Source: an uncultured Acetatifactor sp. (GTDB lineage: Bacteria > Bacillota > Clostridia > Lachnospirales > Lachnospiraceae). From it: DNA of 42,643 nt. The notes under the pieces are model-generated. The model searched no databases and was not told where the DNA came from. It saw only the letters and a list, made by a program, of their open reading frames with translations. The stretch is taken from assembly GCA_934394815.1 (NCBI GenBank), contig CAKRRD010000024.1, forward strand, positions 1 through 42,643. The letters run 5' to 3'. This document shows, in pieces, positions 8,537 to 18,970 of the stretch (positions within the stretch are counted from its first letter, which is position 1; every line of letters starts with the position of its first letter). A program made the translations under genes and the position numbers.

Positions 8537-8953
8537 TTATTTGATCTCGTATTTTCCGGCTTCTTTCAGTCGCAGCATGGCTCTCGCCATAGATGCCTGG
8601 GATACATGATACTCCTGGATGCTCTGCTTCTGGCGCAGCTGCTCCTTCGCGCGCTCCAGAGCTGCCTCCGCACGGACCCTGTCGATATCCTCCGGCCGTT
8701 CTGCCGTATCCACCAGCATGATCACACGGTTATGGGAAATGTAGACACAGCCCACACCGACTACGGCTTTGGTCCAGTCGTCCTCCTCTTTTTCCTTGAA
8801 TCGTATCTCGCCTTCCTTCGTGGCAATGACCATATCCTCATGGTGGGACATGATGGCCTGCTCACCGTCTAAGGCCGGTACGATAATGATACCGCATTTT
8901 CCGTCGTAAAATACTTTATCACTGGCAATGACCTTCAAGCTGAAGGTGTTCAT
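8537..8953 (-). CDS. atpC: F1 ATP synthase epsilon subunit
   Basis: A 138-residue protein with an N-terminal beta-barrel (FSLKVIASDKVFYDG, GEQAIMSHHEDMV) and a C-terminal two-helix part (RPEDIDRVRAEAALERAKEQL). Epsilon sits on the central stalk beside gamma and can inhibit ATP hydrolysis. It is the last gene of the atp operon, immediately after atpD. The start is either GTG at 8959 or ATG at 8953. AGGCGG lies 7 bases before the ATG, so I prefer it. The C-terminus runs about 15 residues beyond the usual DIDRVRAEAA region with a basic segment, still within family range. Confidence 0.92.
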   Translation of the reverse strand: MNTFSLKVIASDKVFYDGKCGIIIVPALDGEQAIMSHHEDMVIATKEGEIRFKEKEEDDWTKAVVGVGCVYISHNRVIMLVDTAERPEDIDRVRAEAALERAKEQLRQKQSIQEYHVSQASMARAMLRLKEAGKYEIK

Positions 8954-8970
8954 ACGCACACCGCCTTTCC

Positions 8971-11309
<2,339 letters not shown>

Positions 11310-11341
11310 GTCAACCTCCTGTTATTTCTATAAATAATAAC

Positions 11342-13366
11342 TTATTTCTGTAAGAATTCCTTTTTAAATTCCACAGCTGCATCGCAGATCTGCCTGTTCA
11401 GTTCGTCGTCCAGAGCCTTGGTGGTCTCTAACTGACGAACGATGTCGCTGTGCTGCTCCTTCATGTAAGCCAGGAACTTCATCTGGAAATCCTTCACCTG
11501 AGCTACGGGCACATCCAGCATCACTCTGCCGTTGGCTGCACACAGGGTCATAACCTGCTCTGCCATGCTTAAGGGTCTGCACAGAGGCTGCTTTAACAGT
11601 TCCATCAGTACATGGCCATGCTGTAACTGCTCCTTGGTGGCATTGTCCAGATCGGAAGCGAACTGTGTGAACACTTCCATCTCACGGAACTGTGCCAGGT
11701 CGATACGGATACTTCCGGCTGCTTTCTTCATGGCCTTGGTCTGTGCGGCACCGCCGACACGGGATACAGACAGACCGACATTGACTGCGGGTCTCATACC
11801 GGAGAAGAACAGATCACTCTCCAGGAAAATCTGACCGTCCGTGATGGAGATAACGTTGGTCGGAATGTATGCGGATACATCGCCTGCCTGAGTCTCGATG
11901 ATCGGCAGTGCGGTAATGGAACCGCCGCCCTTGTCTGCGCTCAGTCTTGCGGAACGCTCCAGCAGTCTGGAATGCAGATAGAATACGTCTCCGGGATATG
12001 CCTCACGTCCGGGAGAACGCTCCAACAGCAGGGACAGTGCACGGTAAGCTACCGCATGCTTGGACAGATCATCATATACGATGAGGACATCCTTGCCCTG
12101 ATACATGAAATACTCAGCCAGTGCCGTACCGGAATAAGGTGCGATGTACTGCAGGGGTGCAGGATCGCTGGCGGTTGCGGATACGATAATAGTGTAATCC
12201 ATGGCATCGTTCTTCTTCAGGGTTCCCACCAGTTTTGCAATGGTGGATGCCTTCTGGCCGATAGCCACATAGATACACACCACATCCTTGCCCTTCTGGT
12301 TCAGAATCGCATCAATGGCGATGGAGGTCTTACCGGTCTGACGGTCACCGATGATCAGCTCACGCTGTCCACGGCCGATGGGGAACATGGAATCGATTGC
12401 CAGAATACCGGTCTCCATCGGTACACCTACGGACTGTCTGTCCACAATGGAAGGTGCAGGCTGCTCGATGGGACGATAACCTTCTTCCTTAATGGGACCT
12501 GCGCCGTCGATGGGTGCTCCCAGAGCATCCACAATCCTGCCCTTAAATCCGTCACCTACCGGGATACCGGCTCTCTTACCGGTACGAACGACTCTGGTAC
12601 CTTCGCGGATCTCAGTATCGTGGCCGAACAGGATACAGCCGATCTCGTCTCTGCGGACATCCTGCACCATACCCTTGACACCGGAATCGAAAATAACGAT
12701 CTCGCCGTACTCTGCATGGTCGATACCGTTGACATTGGCGATGCCGTCACCTACCCAGCTGACAGAACCGATCTCATTTTCCTGTGCCTGCAGATTAAAA
12801 TCTTCGATTTCACCCTTCAGGATGGAAATGATGCCCTGCTCGCTGGCAGTCTTTCCTACCTGGGAAAGCTTGTCTGCGAACTGTTTCATACGTCCGTTGG
12901 TACTCCAGTCATAGACCTCATTACCGGCACGGATGATGAAACCGCCGCCCAGAGCCGGGTCTTCCTTCGTCTCGAAGACCATATCGTCTCTGTGATATTT
13001 CTTCTGTACAAAATCACGGATATTCTGTAACTGCTCCTCTGTCGGTGCTGTCACATAGGACAGGGTCACAACGAACTCCCCTTTTTTCTCGGGAGAGAGT
13101 TCTCTATATGCGGTGCAGATATCATCCCACAGATAGACGTCTCCGTTGTCACACAGGACTTTCAGGAAATCTCTGATCTGCAAGGGGAATACTTTTTCTA
13201 TTACATTGTGCTTGGCAGACAGTGACACAGCAGGGGATTCAAAGTCCAGCTTCACCTGCGGTACGGCTTTGAAGATATCGCCTGTCTGACCTACAATGTC
13301 TCCGGGGATATTCAGTTCACGCAATCTTTTTGCGTATTCTAAAGCTGTACTAATCAATCTTTTCAC
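11342..13366 (-). CDS. atpHA: Fused F1 ATP synthase delta-alpha subunit
   Basis: One uninterrupted 674-residue frame. Residues 1 to about 172 are delta/OSCP-like ([11 protein letters not shown] at the N-terminus, [20 protein letters not shown] before the junction). Residues about 178-674 are a complete alpha subunit ([11 protein letters not shown], then [11 protein letters not shown], Walker A-like GDRQTGKT at 340-347, and [16 protein letters not shown]). Delta normally clamps the peripheral stalk to the alpha N-terminus, so a fusion is structurally sensible but would force one delta onto each of three alphas unless processed. The start is GTG at 13366, inside the atpF end (17-base overlap), with a weak ribosome site. 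No separate atpH exists in the operon. Confidence 0.93.
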   Translation of the reverse strand: MKRLISTALEYAKRLRELNIPGDIVGQTGDIFKAVPQVKLDFESPAVSLSAKHNVIEKVFPLQIRDFLKVLCDNGDVYLWDDICTAYRELSPEKKGEFVVTLSYVTAPTEEQLQNIRDFVQKKYHRDDMVFETKEDPALGGGFIIRAGNEVYDWSTNGRMKQFADKLSQVGKTASEQGIISILKGEIEDFNLQAQENEIGSVSWVGDGIANVNGIDHAEYGEIVIFDSGVKGMVQDVRRDEIGCILFGHDTEIREGTRVVRTGKRAGIPVGDGFKGRIVDALGAPIDGAGPIKEEGYRPIEQPAPSIVDRQSVGVPMETGILAIDSMFPIGRGQRELIIGDRQTGKTSIAIDAILNQKGKDVVCIYVAIGQKASTIAKLVGTLKKNDAMDYTIIVSATASDPAPLQYIAPYSGTALAEYFMYQGKDVLIVYDDLSKHAVAYRALSLLLERSPGREAYPGDVFYLHSRLLERSARLSADKGGGSITALPIIETQAGDVSAYIPTNVISITDGQIFLESDLFFSGMRPAVNVGLSVSRVGGAAQTKAMKKAAGSIRIDLAQFREMEVFTQFASDLDNATKEQLQHGHVLMELLKQPLCRPLSMAEQVMTLCAANGRVMLDVPVAQVKDFQMKFLAYMKEQHSDIVRQLETTKALDDELNRQICDAAVEFKKEFLQK

Positions 13367-13838
13367 CTGTCTTTGCTATAAATTGGTTGTAAAGTTCTCT
13401 GTCTGAATCTGCATTCTGTTTGGCTGCCACCAGCTTTGCGGTAGCTTCCACTACCAGGCCGGCAATCTGCTCCTGTGCCTGCTGAATACGCTTCTGCTCT
13501 TCCAATGCGGCATTTTTGTCGGCATTGTCCAGGATCTTTTTTGCTTCGGTCTGGGCATCTGCCACGATGCGGTCATATTCGCTGCCGGCCTTGCCTCTTG
13601 CCTCGTTCAGGATGCTTTCTTTTTCTGCCTGAACACCGCTTAAGGATGCCTCGTACTGATTTTTCAATTCATCGGCACTGTCCTGTGCGGCTTTTGCATC
13701 TGCATATTGCTTATCGATCTCTGCCTGTCTTGCATCCAGAATCTTGTGGATGGGCTTGATCAGGAAGATCTTCACGATGGCGAAGATGATCAACAGATTC
13801 AGGATGGTCCATACAATATTAATATCTAATCTCAGCAT
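13350..13838 (-). CDS. atpF: Fo ATP synthase b subunit
   Basis: A 162-residue peripheral-stalk subunit: one N-terminal membrane helix ([21 protein letters not shown], roughly residues 7-27) followed by a long charged helical region ([17 protein letters not shown] onward) typical of the b dimer. Its C-terminus contacts delta, here fused to alpha. AAGGA lies 9 bases before the ATG. The stop overlaps the atpHA start. Confidence 0.95.
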   Translation of the reverse strand: MLRLDINIVWTILNLLIIFAIVKIFLIKPIHKILDARQAEIDKQYADAKAAQDSADELKNQYEASLSGVQAEKESILNEARGKAGSEYDRIVADAQTEAKKILDNADKNAALEEQKRIQQAQEQIAGLVVEATAKLVAAKQNADSDRELYNQFIAKTGEKID

Positions 13839-13881
13839 GTGCTTTCATCCTTTCTTACGTTTCGTTTTCTAATTTCCTTAT

Positions 13882-13923
13882 AACTATCCGAAACTTCCAT
13901 TCGCAAAACGTTCTTTCATAGTT
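13882..13923 (-). other. Possible stem-loop between atpE and atpF
   Basis: On the minus strand AACTAT-GAAA pairs with TTTC-GG-ATAGTT (two-base bulge), enclosing a loop of about 20 bases, in the 109-base gap after atpE. No T-run follows. It could set the 3' end or stability of the atpE message, since the c subunit is needed in many copies. Weak evidence. Confidence 0.3.
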
Positions 13924-13947
13924 TTCTTTTTGCTCATGGAATTTTAG

Positions 13948-14163
13948 TTATGCCATGAACAGGATAATTAAGATACCGATAACGAATCCGTAAATAGCGG
14001 TTGCCTCTGCCAACGCACCACCTAACAGTAAGATCTTGGTGATCTTGCTCTCTGCTTCCGGCTGTCTTGCTACAGCCTCTGCTGCCTTACTTGTTGCGAT
14101 ACCGATACCGATACCTGCTCCGATACATGCCAGTGCTGCAATACCTGCTCCAATAGCTATCAT
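13948..14163 (-). CDS. atpE: Fo ATP synthase c subunit
   Basis: A 71-residue hairpin of two membrane helices joined by the polar loop ARQPE (residues 32-36). The ion-carrying carboxylate is Glu53 in [11 protein letters not shown]. Sodium-type c subunits carry a Gln in helix 1 and a Ser after the Glu (ES-TGIY). Here those positions are Ile and Ala, resembling proton-type chloroplast subunits (EALTIY), so proton coupling is predicted. An upstream in-frame TTG at 14178 lies inside the ribosome site TTGGAGG. The ATG at 14163, 8 bases after GGAGG, is the true start. Confidence 0.95.
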   Translation of the reverse strand: MIAIGAGIAALACIGAGIGIGIATSKAAEAVARQPEAESKITKILLLGGALAEATAIYGFVIGILIILFMA

Positions 14164-14202
14164 AATTATTTCCTCCAATTAAAAAATGTTGTTAGTGAAT
14201 AG

Positions 14203-14913
14203 TTACTCAATGGCTTCCTTAATGTACATGGATGTCAGGAATACGAATACATATGCCTGAATCAGTCCATCAAAAATATCAAAGTAAAAGCTGAAGGGTA
14301 CCGGCAATGCTACCGGAACCAGAAGCTTCAACAGCTCCATGATAACGAATGCTCCCAAAACGTTACCAAACAATCGCATACACAGGGACAGGGGCTTGAT
14401 GAACACCTCCAGGATATTGATAGGTGTTACGATCGCGATGGGTTCGGTAAAGCTCTTGATCCATCCGCCCACACCTTTTTTGCGGATACCTGCGGCTTCC
14501 ACCAGAACGATACTCATCAGTGCCAGTGCCGCCGTTACGTTCAGATCCTTGGTAGGGGGCTTCATACCGAACAATCCAATGATATTGGATATGCCCAGGT
14601 ATAACAGTACACTTACCAGATACGGTACATACCGTTTTCCTTCCTCTCCGATCATTCCCGTAACAATGCCTTCCAGCTTCGTCACGATCGTCTCTGCCAC
14701 CAGCTGTCGTCTGCTGACATTGTGTACTTTGAGGTTGCTTGTAAGGATGATCGACAAGATCAGAATGACTGCCATGACTACCCATGTGATCACTACCGAT
14801 TCCGCAATATCCAGCTGTACTCCGCCGATCAGTGGAAGACCTGCCGGAAGCTTGATGGAAAACGCCGTATCACAGTTCAGTTCTTTGAGCAGTTCTGATG
14901 CCAATTCCTCCAT
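14203..14913 (-). CDS. atpB: Fo ATP synthase a subunit
   Basis: A 236-residue membrane protein with about five hydrophobic segments. The essential Arg is visible as Arg180 in LSLCMRLFGNVLGAFV, and the last helix has FDGLIQAYVFVFLTSMYI. It forms the half-channels that pass ions to the c ring. It is first gene of the operon; no atpI or atpZ is seen upstream. AAAGGAAG precedes the ATG by about 7 bases. atpE follows after 39 bases. Confidence 0.95.
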   Translation of the reverse strand: MEELASELLKELNCDTAFSIKLPAGLPLIGGVQLDIAESVVITWVVMAVILILSIILTSNLKVHNVSRRQLVAETIVTKLEGIVTGMIGEEGKRYVPYLVSVLLYLGISNIIGLFGMKPPTKDLNVTAALALMSIVLVEAAGIRKKGVGGWIKSFTEPIAIVTPINILEVFIKPLSLCMRLFGNVLGAFVIMELLKLLVPVALPVPFSFYFDIFDGLIQAYVFVFLTSMYIKEAIE

Positions 14914-15020
14914 AATACCACTTCCTTTCCGTAAACATCCATAAAAGGGCTTTCACTCCCTCATGGTCGTTGCTATTTTACTCCTAATTTTTGAAAAACG
15001 TAAGATACATTTTTGCTAAT

Positions 15021-15049
15021 TTGTCCTGTGCAAAAATGAAAAGTTATAG
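15021..15049 (+). promoter_or_regulatory. Candidate promoter of the C26-type amidotransferase gene
   Basis: TTGTCC, 17-bp spacer, TTATAG, about 40 bases before the ATG at 15089. Moderate match only. The same 175-base gap must also hold the leftward atp promoter, for which I see only a weak candidate. Confidence 0.35.
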
Positions 15050-15088
15050 CATATATTAACTATAAAAAATGAGGTATCAGAAAATCAT

Positions 15089-15712
15089 ATGACAAAATTA
15101 GTCATTTTGGGACGCAAATCCCAGACGGGCAATTATGAGACATTTTTCCGGAAACTTCCTGTCAGGACCGTGACCACTTTAGTCCCCGGGGAAGTCACCT
15201 CCTGCGACGCCCTGATCCTGCCGGGCGGCGGCGATATCAATCCTGCTTTCTTCGGAGAAAAAAACAAAGGTTCCCGTACAATTGACACCGAGCTGGACAT
15301 TCTGCAATTTCAGGCTCTCGACACGGCCATAGCCGCCGGGATCCCCGTCATCGGCATCTGTAAGGGCATGCAGATCATCAATGTCGCCTTCGGCGGCACC
15401 ATTTTGCAGGATATGCCGGGAGATCACCTGCACAGTATTCCTTCCGGTGATGCCTTCCATACGTCCATTATGACGGAAGATTCCCGTCTTTTCAAGTATT
15501 TTCCCATCGAAATGCGCGTCAACAGTGCACACCACCAGCGGATCGGCCGTCTGGGTCAGCATCTGAAGATCATTCAGCACTGTCCCGACGATGGCTGCCC
15601 CGAAGCTTTGGAGCATGATGTGCTGCCGGTTCTTGGCCTGCAGTGGCATCCGGAACGTCTGCAGAAACAGGCCGGAGAGCCTTTGCTTTCGCTTCTTTCT
15701 TCTTATTTCTGA
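15089..15712 (+). CDS. Class I glutamine amidotransferase-like hydrolase (peptidase C26, PuuD-like)
   Basis: A 207-residue protein with the nucleophile Cys91 in GICKGMQ, an ILPGGGDINP oxyanion/glycine segment (43-52) and a His187/Glu189 pair in WHPE. These form the triad of the gamma-glutamyl-GABA hydrolase (PuuD) group, which cleaves gamma-glutamyl bonds of small amides. The real substrate is not shown by context. It is shorter than E. coli PuuD (254 residues). The ribosome site is weak (GAGG, 14 bases before ATG). Its last 143 bases overlap, antisense, the 3' end of the convergent DUF2974-type gene. Confidence 0.82.
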   Translation: MTKLVILGRKSQTGNYETFFRKLPVRTVTTLVPGEVTSCDALILPGGGDINPAFFGEKNKGSRTIDTELDILQFQALDTAIAAGIPVIGICKGMQIINVAFGGTILQDMPGDHLHSIPSGDAFHTSIMTEDSRLFKYFPIEMRVNSAHHQRIGRLGQHLKIIQHCPDDGCPEALEHDVLPVLGLQWHPERLQKQAGEPLLSLLSSYF

Positions 15713-16832
15713 ATCTGCGCCCGGGCTTTTTCGCCGGGACCAGTTCCTCTCTGACCTTGACTTTCGCAATCTCGAACAGGGAGTGGATGATCCCCCTCAG
15801 CATCTCCGCAGTCTGATCGTCCACCTCTTTCAACGCCGTCACCACAGCATTCATGCTCTTTTTCCAGTCAGCAGTAAACGTGATCAGATCCTCCGCCTGA
15901 GATGCGGAGATGACCTGATAAAGCGTTTCCACGAAGGTACGGACCTGCTCCTCATTCAGGGACAGGATCCATTCGTTCAACGCCTCGTTCATGATCTTCT
16001 GGCTCTCATAGATGTCTTCCACATCCACAAAATGATCCTCTTCCACCAGCCAGGAGAAAGGATCATGCTGCAGCAGTCCGTGACTGTTACTCTCCACCAC
16101 GCGGTAATGAATGTCCCTCTCGAAGATCATACCGATCATGGAAGAATGGGGAAGAATTTTTACCACTTTATCTTCGATGGCATTATAGCAACATTCCTTC
16201 AATACCTCCGGCCGGAATCCCGGACCGTCCAGACTGTAGATCTTCTGGATCCGCTTCTGCACAAAGGGAGCACACTTCATGGCACTGTAGACCGCCAGAT
16301 TACCGCCCTTGGAATGTCCGCCGATATAAAAGGGCTGATGCAGCCAGCCGGTGACCATATTTACATATTTTACACTGTATTCCTGCCCCGGTACCGGTGA
16401 CAAAAATGCCATGTTGAAATCTTCCTTCCAGCCCACGATAGTCTCATCCGTCCCCCGGAATGCCAGAAACAGGGTTCCGTCATCGAGAATAAACGTAATA
16501 GCAGAGAACTGGGTCTCCCACTCTTTTTCCACCAGATTGATATAACAGTTGAGTCTCATATTCCGGAACCGTCTGCCACCGAGCAATCCTTCGAACAGCG
16601 CCCGGTTCTCCTTCTCGAAACGGACATCGCCGAACAGCTTGTCTACATCCGGCCGCTCTGCGATCTCCCGCAGGGTTACCGAAGGGCCGTTGCGTCTTAC
16701 ATCGCTGACCATACCGTCAAATTTCAGATAAGAGAGCTGGCACAATGCCAGACTGTCCACATCATTCAGGGGTTTCTCCCGAAAGGAAATGTCTCCGTAT
16801 TTCTGTAAATATTCAATTACTGTTCCCGCCAT
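15570..16832 (-). CDS. DUF2974 (Mbeg1-like) alpha/beta-hydrolase fold protein
   Basis: A 420-residue protein. FRGTD (125-129), the nucleophile elbow GGHSKGGN with Ser174 (171-178) and SLDGPGF just after are the marks of the lipase-like Mbeg1/DUF2974 family, common in Clostridia and Lactobacillales. The substrate is unknown. The N-terminus IEYLQKYGDISFREKPLNDVDSL is typical. AAGGAG lies 6 bases before the ATG. The last ~50 residues are a basic, then Ala/Pro-rich tail (KKPGRRFRNKKKEAKAKA onward) encoded opposite the amidotransferase 3' end; this part may be a recent extension by stop-codon loss. It is divergent from the tetR-type gene. Confidence 0.82.
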   Translation of the reverse strand: MAGTVIEYLQKYGDISFREKPLNDVDSLALCQLSYLKFDGMVSDVRRNGPSVTLREIAERPDVDKLFGDVRFEKENRALFEGLLGGRRFRNMRLNCYINLVEKEWETQFSAITFILDDGTLFLAFRGTDETIVGWKEDFNMAFLSPVPGQEYSVKYVNMVTGWLHQPFYIGGHSKGGNLAVYSAMKCAPFVQKRIQKIYSLDGPGFRPEVLKECCYNAIEDKVVKILPHSSMIGMIFERDIHYRVVESNSHGLLQHDPFSWLVEEDHFVDVEDIYESQKIMNEALNEWILSLNEEQVRTFVETLYQVISASQAEDLITFTADWKKSMNAVVTALKEVDDQTAEMLRGIIHSLFEIAKVKVREELVPAKKPGRRFRNKKKEAKAKALRPVSADVPDATAGQEPAAHHAPKLRGSHRRDSAE

Positions 16833-16864
16833 ATGCCGCTCCTTTCCTTGCGTATTTTTCCCGA

Positions 16865-16893
16865 TTGTGTTACTTTTTATATTAAGTTATTAT
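16865..16893 (+). promoter_or_regulatory. Promoter of the TetR-family regulator gene
   Basis: TTGTGT, 17-bp spacer, TATTAT. The predicted start of transcription (about 16900) falls inside a perfect inverted repeat. Confidence 0.5.
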
Positions 16894-16896
16894 GAT

Positions 16897-16917
16897 GTCG
16901 GGGCAAAAGCCCCCGAC
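16897..16917. promoter_or_regulatory. Inverted repeat overlapping the tetR-type transcription start (candidate operator)
   Basis: GTCGGGG and CCCCGAC are a perfect 7-bp inverted repeat separated by 7 bases. It begins just after the -10 box in the 112-base gap shared with the divergent DUF2974-type gene, where a TetR-family protein would repress itself. It could also be a 5'-UTR hairpin. Confidence 0.4.
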
Positions 16918-16944
16918 TTTGATGCAGAAAGAAGGTGTTCCGTC

Positions 16945-17466
16945 ATGTCCATGAAAAAATCCAACTCTTTTTCCAGAGAGTGTATGGTACAGGCTCTGAT
17001 CCAACTGCTGAAGACCAAATCCCTGTCCAATATTACCATCTCGGAGCTGACCGAGCGTGCCGGTGTCTCCCGCATGACCTATTATCGCAATTACCATTCT
17101 CTGGACGAGATCTTCAGCAGTTATCTGCAGGATCTGGTAGAAGCCTACAAGCTGGATGTTGCTGCCTGGACGGACAAGGGCAGCTACAACGATTCCCGCA
17201 ATATGCTGCATTGCTATGAGTATTTTTCCCATTACAAGGAATTCATTGCCTGTCTGGTGCAGACCGGTCTGGGGCACCTGTTGCTACAGGCGTTGGACAG
17301 CTATCTTCTGGATACCTATTATACCGAAGATAAGGGACGGGATTTTTATTACACGCTCCGGGCTTTCTCCGGTTCTCTCTACAATATCTATGTCACCTGG
17401 ATCCTGGAGGATTCCAAAGAATCCGCTGAAGAGATCGTATCCATTATCCGTAATATCTATTCGTAA
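16945..17466 (+). CDS. TetR/AcrR-family transcriptional regulator
   Basis: A 173-residue regulator with the N-terminal TetR helix-turn-helix (ALIQLLKTKSLSNITISELTERAGVSRMTYYRNYHSLDEIF split over residues ~12-55) and an all-helical ligand domain after it. The frame is open far upstream, but the ATG at 16945 has AAGG 9 bases before it and gives the standard N-terminus. The likely target is its own promoter and possibly the divergent hydrolase gene. The ligand is unknown. Confidence 0.87.
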   Translation: MSMKKSNSFSRECMVQALIQLLKTKSLSNITISELTERAGVSRMTYYRNYHSLDEIFSSYLQDLVEAYKLDVAAWTDKGSYNDSRNMLHCYEYFSHYKEFIACLVQTGLGHLLLQALDSYLLDTYYTEDKGRDFYYTLRAFSGSLYNIYVTWILEDSKESAEEIVSIIRNIYS

Positions 17467-17500
17467 GATCCCCTGACAGAGTCTCCAAAATGATTCAGCA

Positions 17501-17530
17501 AAGGACTGCGCAAAATACGCAGTCCTTTTT
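17501..17530 (+). terminator. Rho-independent terminator between tetR-type gene and citrate synthase
   Basis: AAGGACTGCG and CGCAGTCCTT form a perfect 10-bp stem with a 7-base loop, followed by TTT and further AT-rich sequence on the plus strand. It lies between convergent genes. The minus strand has only three Ts, so it mainly serves the tetR-type gene. Confidence 0.8.
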
Positions 17531-17539
17531 ATTGATGAT

Positions 17540-18886
17540 TTATCTCTGATCCAGAGGAATATATTCCAGTTCCTGCATCACACTCTTATAAGCAGGACGA
17601 ATGATCTTATCCATATTGATCAGTTCTTCAATACGATGTGCACTCCATCCTACGATTCTGGCAATGGCAAAGATCGGAGTATACAATTCCAGAGGGATCT
17701 CCAACATGCTGTATACGAATCCGCTGTAGAAATCCACATTGGCGCTGACGCCCTTGTAGATTCTGGATTTCTGGGAGATGACTTCCGGTGCCATCCGCTC
17801 GATCATGGAATACAGAGCGAAATCCCTGTCTCTGCCCTTGGCTGCCGCCAGCTTTTCCACGAAGCTCTTGAATACCTGGGCTCTGGGGTCGGACAGGGAA
17901 TAGACCGCATGGCCCATACCATAGATCAGTCCCTTGCCGTCGAAGGCTTCTTTGTTTAATATCTTGTTCAGGTATGCTCTTACCGCATCCTCATCCGTCC
18001 AGTCGGACACATGGGCTTCGATATCCCGCATCATCTCTACAACCTTGATATTGGCACCGCCGTGCTTGGGTCCCTTCAGGGAGGAAAGCGCTGCCGCGAT
18101 GACGGAATAGGTGTCGGATCCGGAAGAGGTTACGACTCTTGTGGTGAAGGTGGAGTTGTTACCGCCGCCGTGCTCCATATGCAACACCAGTGCGGTGTCC
18201 AGTACTCTTGCCTCCAGTTCGGTATATTGTTTGTCCGGACGAAGCATCATCAGCAGATTCTCTGCGGTGGAAAGCTTCTTCTGGGGACGATGTATGTACA
18301 TACTCTCATCATTGGAATAGTGATTATAGGCATGGTAGCCGTAGACTGCCAGCATAGGGAACACAGCGATCAGTCCCAGACACTGTCTTAATACATTTTC
18401 GATGGAAGTATCACTGCAGTTTTTATCATAGGAAGCCAGTGTGAGAACGCTCCTGGTCAGGGAATTCATAATATCGCTGCTGGGAGCCTTCATAATGACA
18501 TCTCTGGTGAAGTTGGTCGGCAGAGTTCTGCTGGATGCAAGAATATCGTTAAAGTGCTTCAGTTCCTCACGGTTCGGCAGCTTACCGAACAAAAGTAAAT
18601 AGGCCACTTCTTCGAATCCGAAGTGATCTCCGCGGAATCCGTTGACCAGTTCGATACAGTCATAGCCGCGATACCACAGTTTGCCTTCACAGGGAACTTT
18701 TCTGCCGTCTTCCATTTGAAAGGATTCAATCCGTGAAATATTGGTAAGGCCTGCGACTACGCCGTTACCGTTCTTATCACGCAGCCCCCTCTGTACGCCG
18801 TATTCGTCAAACATCTGGGGTTCCAATCTATCTGCCGCTCTGCACAGACCGGCATGTTCCAACATATACTCTTCGTTTTTCTTCAT
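17540..18886 (-). CDS. gltA: Citrate synthase
   Basis: A 448-residue citrate synthase condensing oxaloacetate and acetyl-CoA. Active-site residues are visible: His239 in LHMEHGGGNNSTF, His275 in GPKHGG, His326 in GMGHAVYSLSDPRA and Asp385 in NVDFYSGF. It is longer than the short Gram-positive CitZ form (about 370), having an N-terminal extension (MKKNEEYMLEHAGLCRA...). Members of this long clade are common in Clostridia. 2-methylcitrate synthase is a less likely alternative. AAGGAAGG is 7 bases before the ATG. It has its own promoter. No aconitase or isocitrate dehydrogenase lies nearby. Confidence 0.93.
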   Translation of the reverse strand: MKKNEEYMLEHAGLCRAADRLEPQMFDEYGVQRGLRDKNGNGVVAGLTNISRIESFQMEDGRKVPCEGKLWYRGYDCIELVNGFRGDHFGFEEVAYLLLFGKLPNREELKHFNDILASSRTLPTNFTRDVIMKAPSSDIMNSLTRSVLTLASYDKNCSDTSIENVLRQCLGLIAVFPMLAVYGYHAYNHYSNDESMYIHRPQKKLSTAENLLMMLRPDKQYTELEARVLDTALVLHMEHGGGNNSTFTTRVVTSSGSDTYSVIAAALSSLKGPKHGGANIKVVEMMRDIEAHVSDWTDEDAVRAYLNKILNKEAFDGKGLIYGMGHAVYSLSDPRAQVFKSFVEKLAAAKGRDRDFALYSMIERMAPEVISQKSRIYKGVSANVDFYSGFVYSMLEIPLELYTPIFAIARIVGWSAHRIEELINMDKIIRPAYKSVMQELEYIPLDQR

Positions 18887-18924
18887 CCAAATACCTTCCT
18901 TTCCCTCACATTGTATACCTGTTT

Positions 18925-18954
18925 ATCATAACTTTTTTAAAGGTACGATGTCAA
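18925..18954 (-). promoter_or_regulatory. Sigma-A type promoter of the citrate synthase gene
   Basis: On the minus strand a perfect -35 TTGACA, 18-bp spacer and -10 TATGAT, about 40 bases before the ATG, in the 84-base gap after the glycosyltransferase-MarR gene. Confidence 0.75.
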
Positions 18955-18970
18955 TTAACAAAGTATAAAA

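Noticed and set aside
11972..13030. 352-codon open frame on the plus strand opposite atpHA
   Set aside because: It is a complementary-strand shadow of a strongly conserved gene, with no ribosome site or recognisable family.
14914..15088. atp operon promoter
   Set aside because: The best minus-strand candidate (TTACGT, 17 bp, TAAAAT) has too poor a -35 box to list as a feature.
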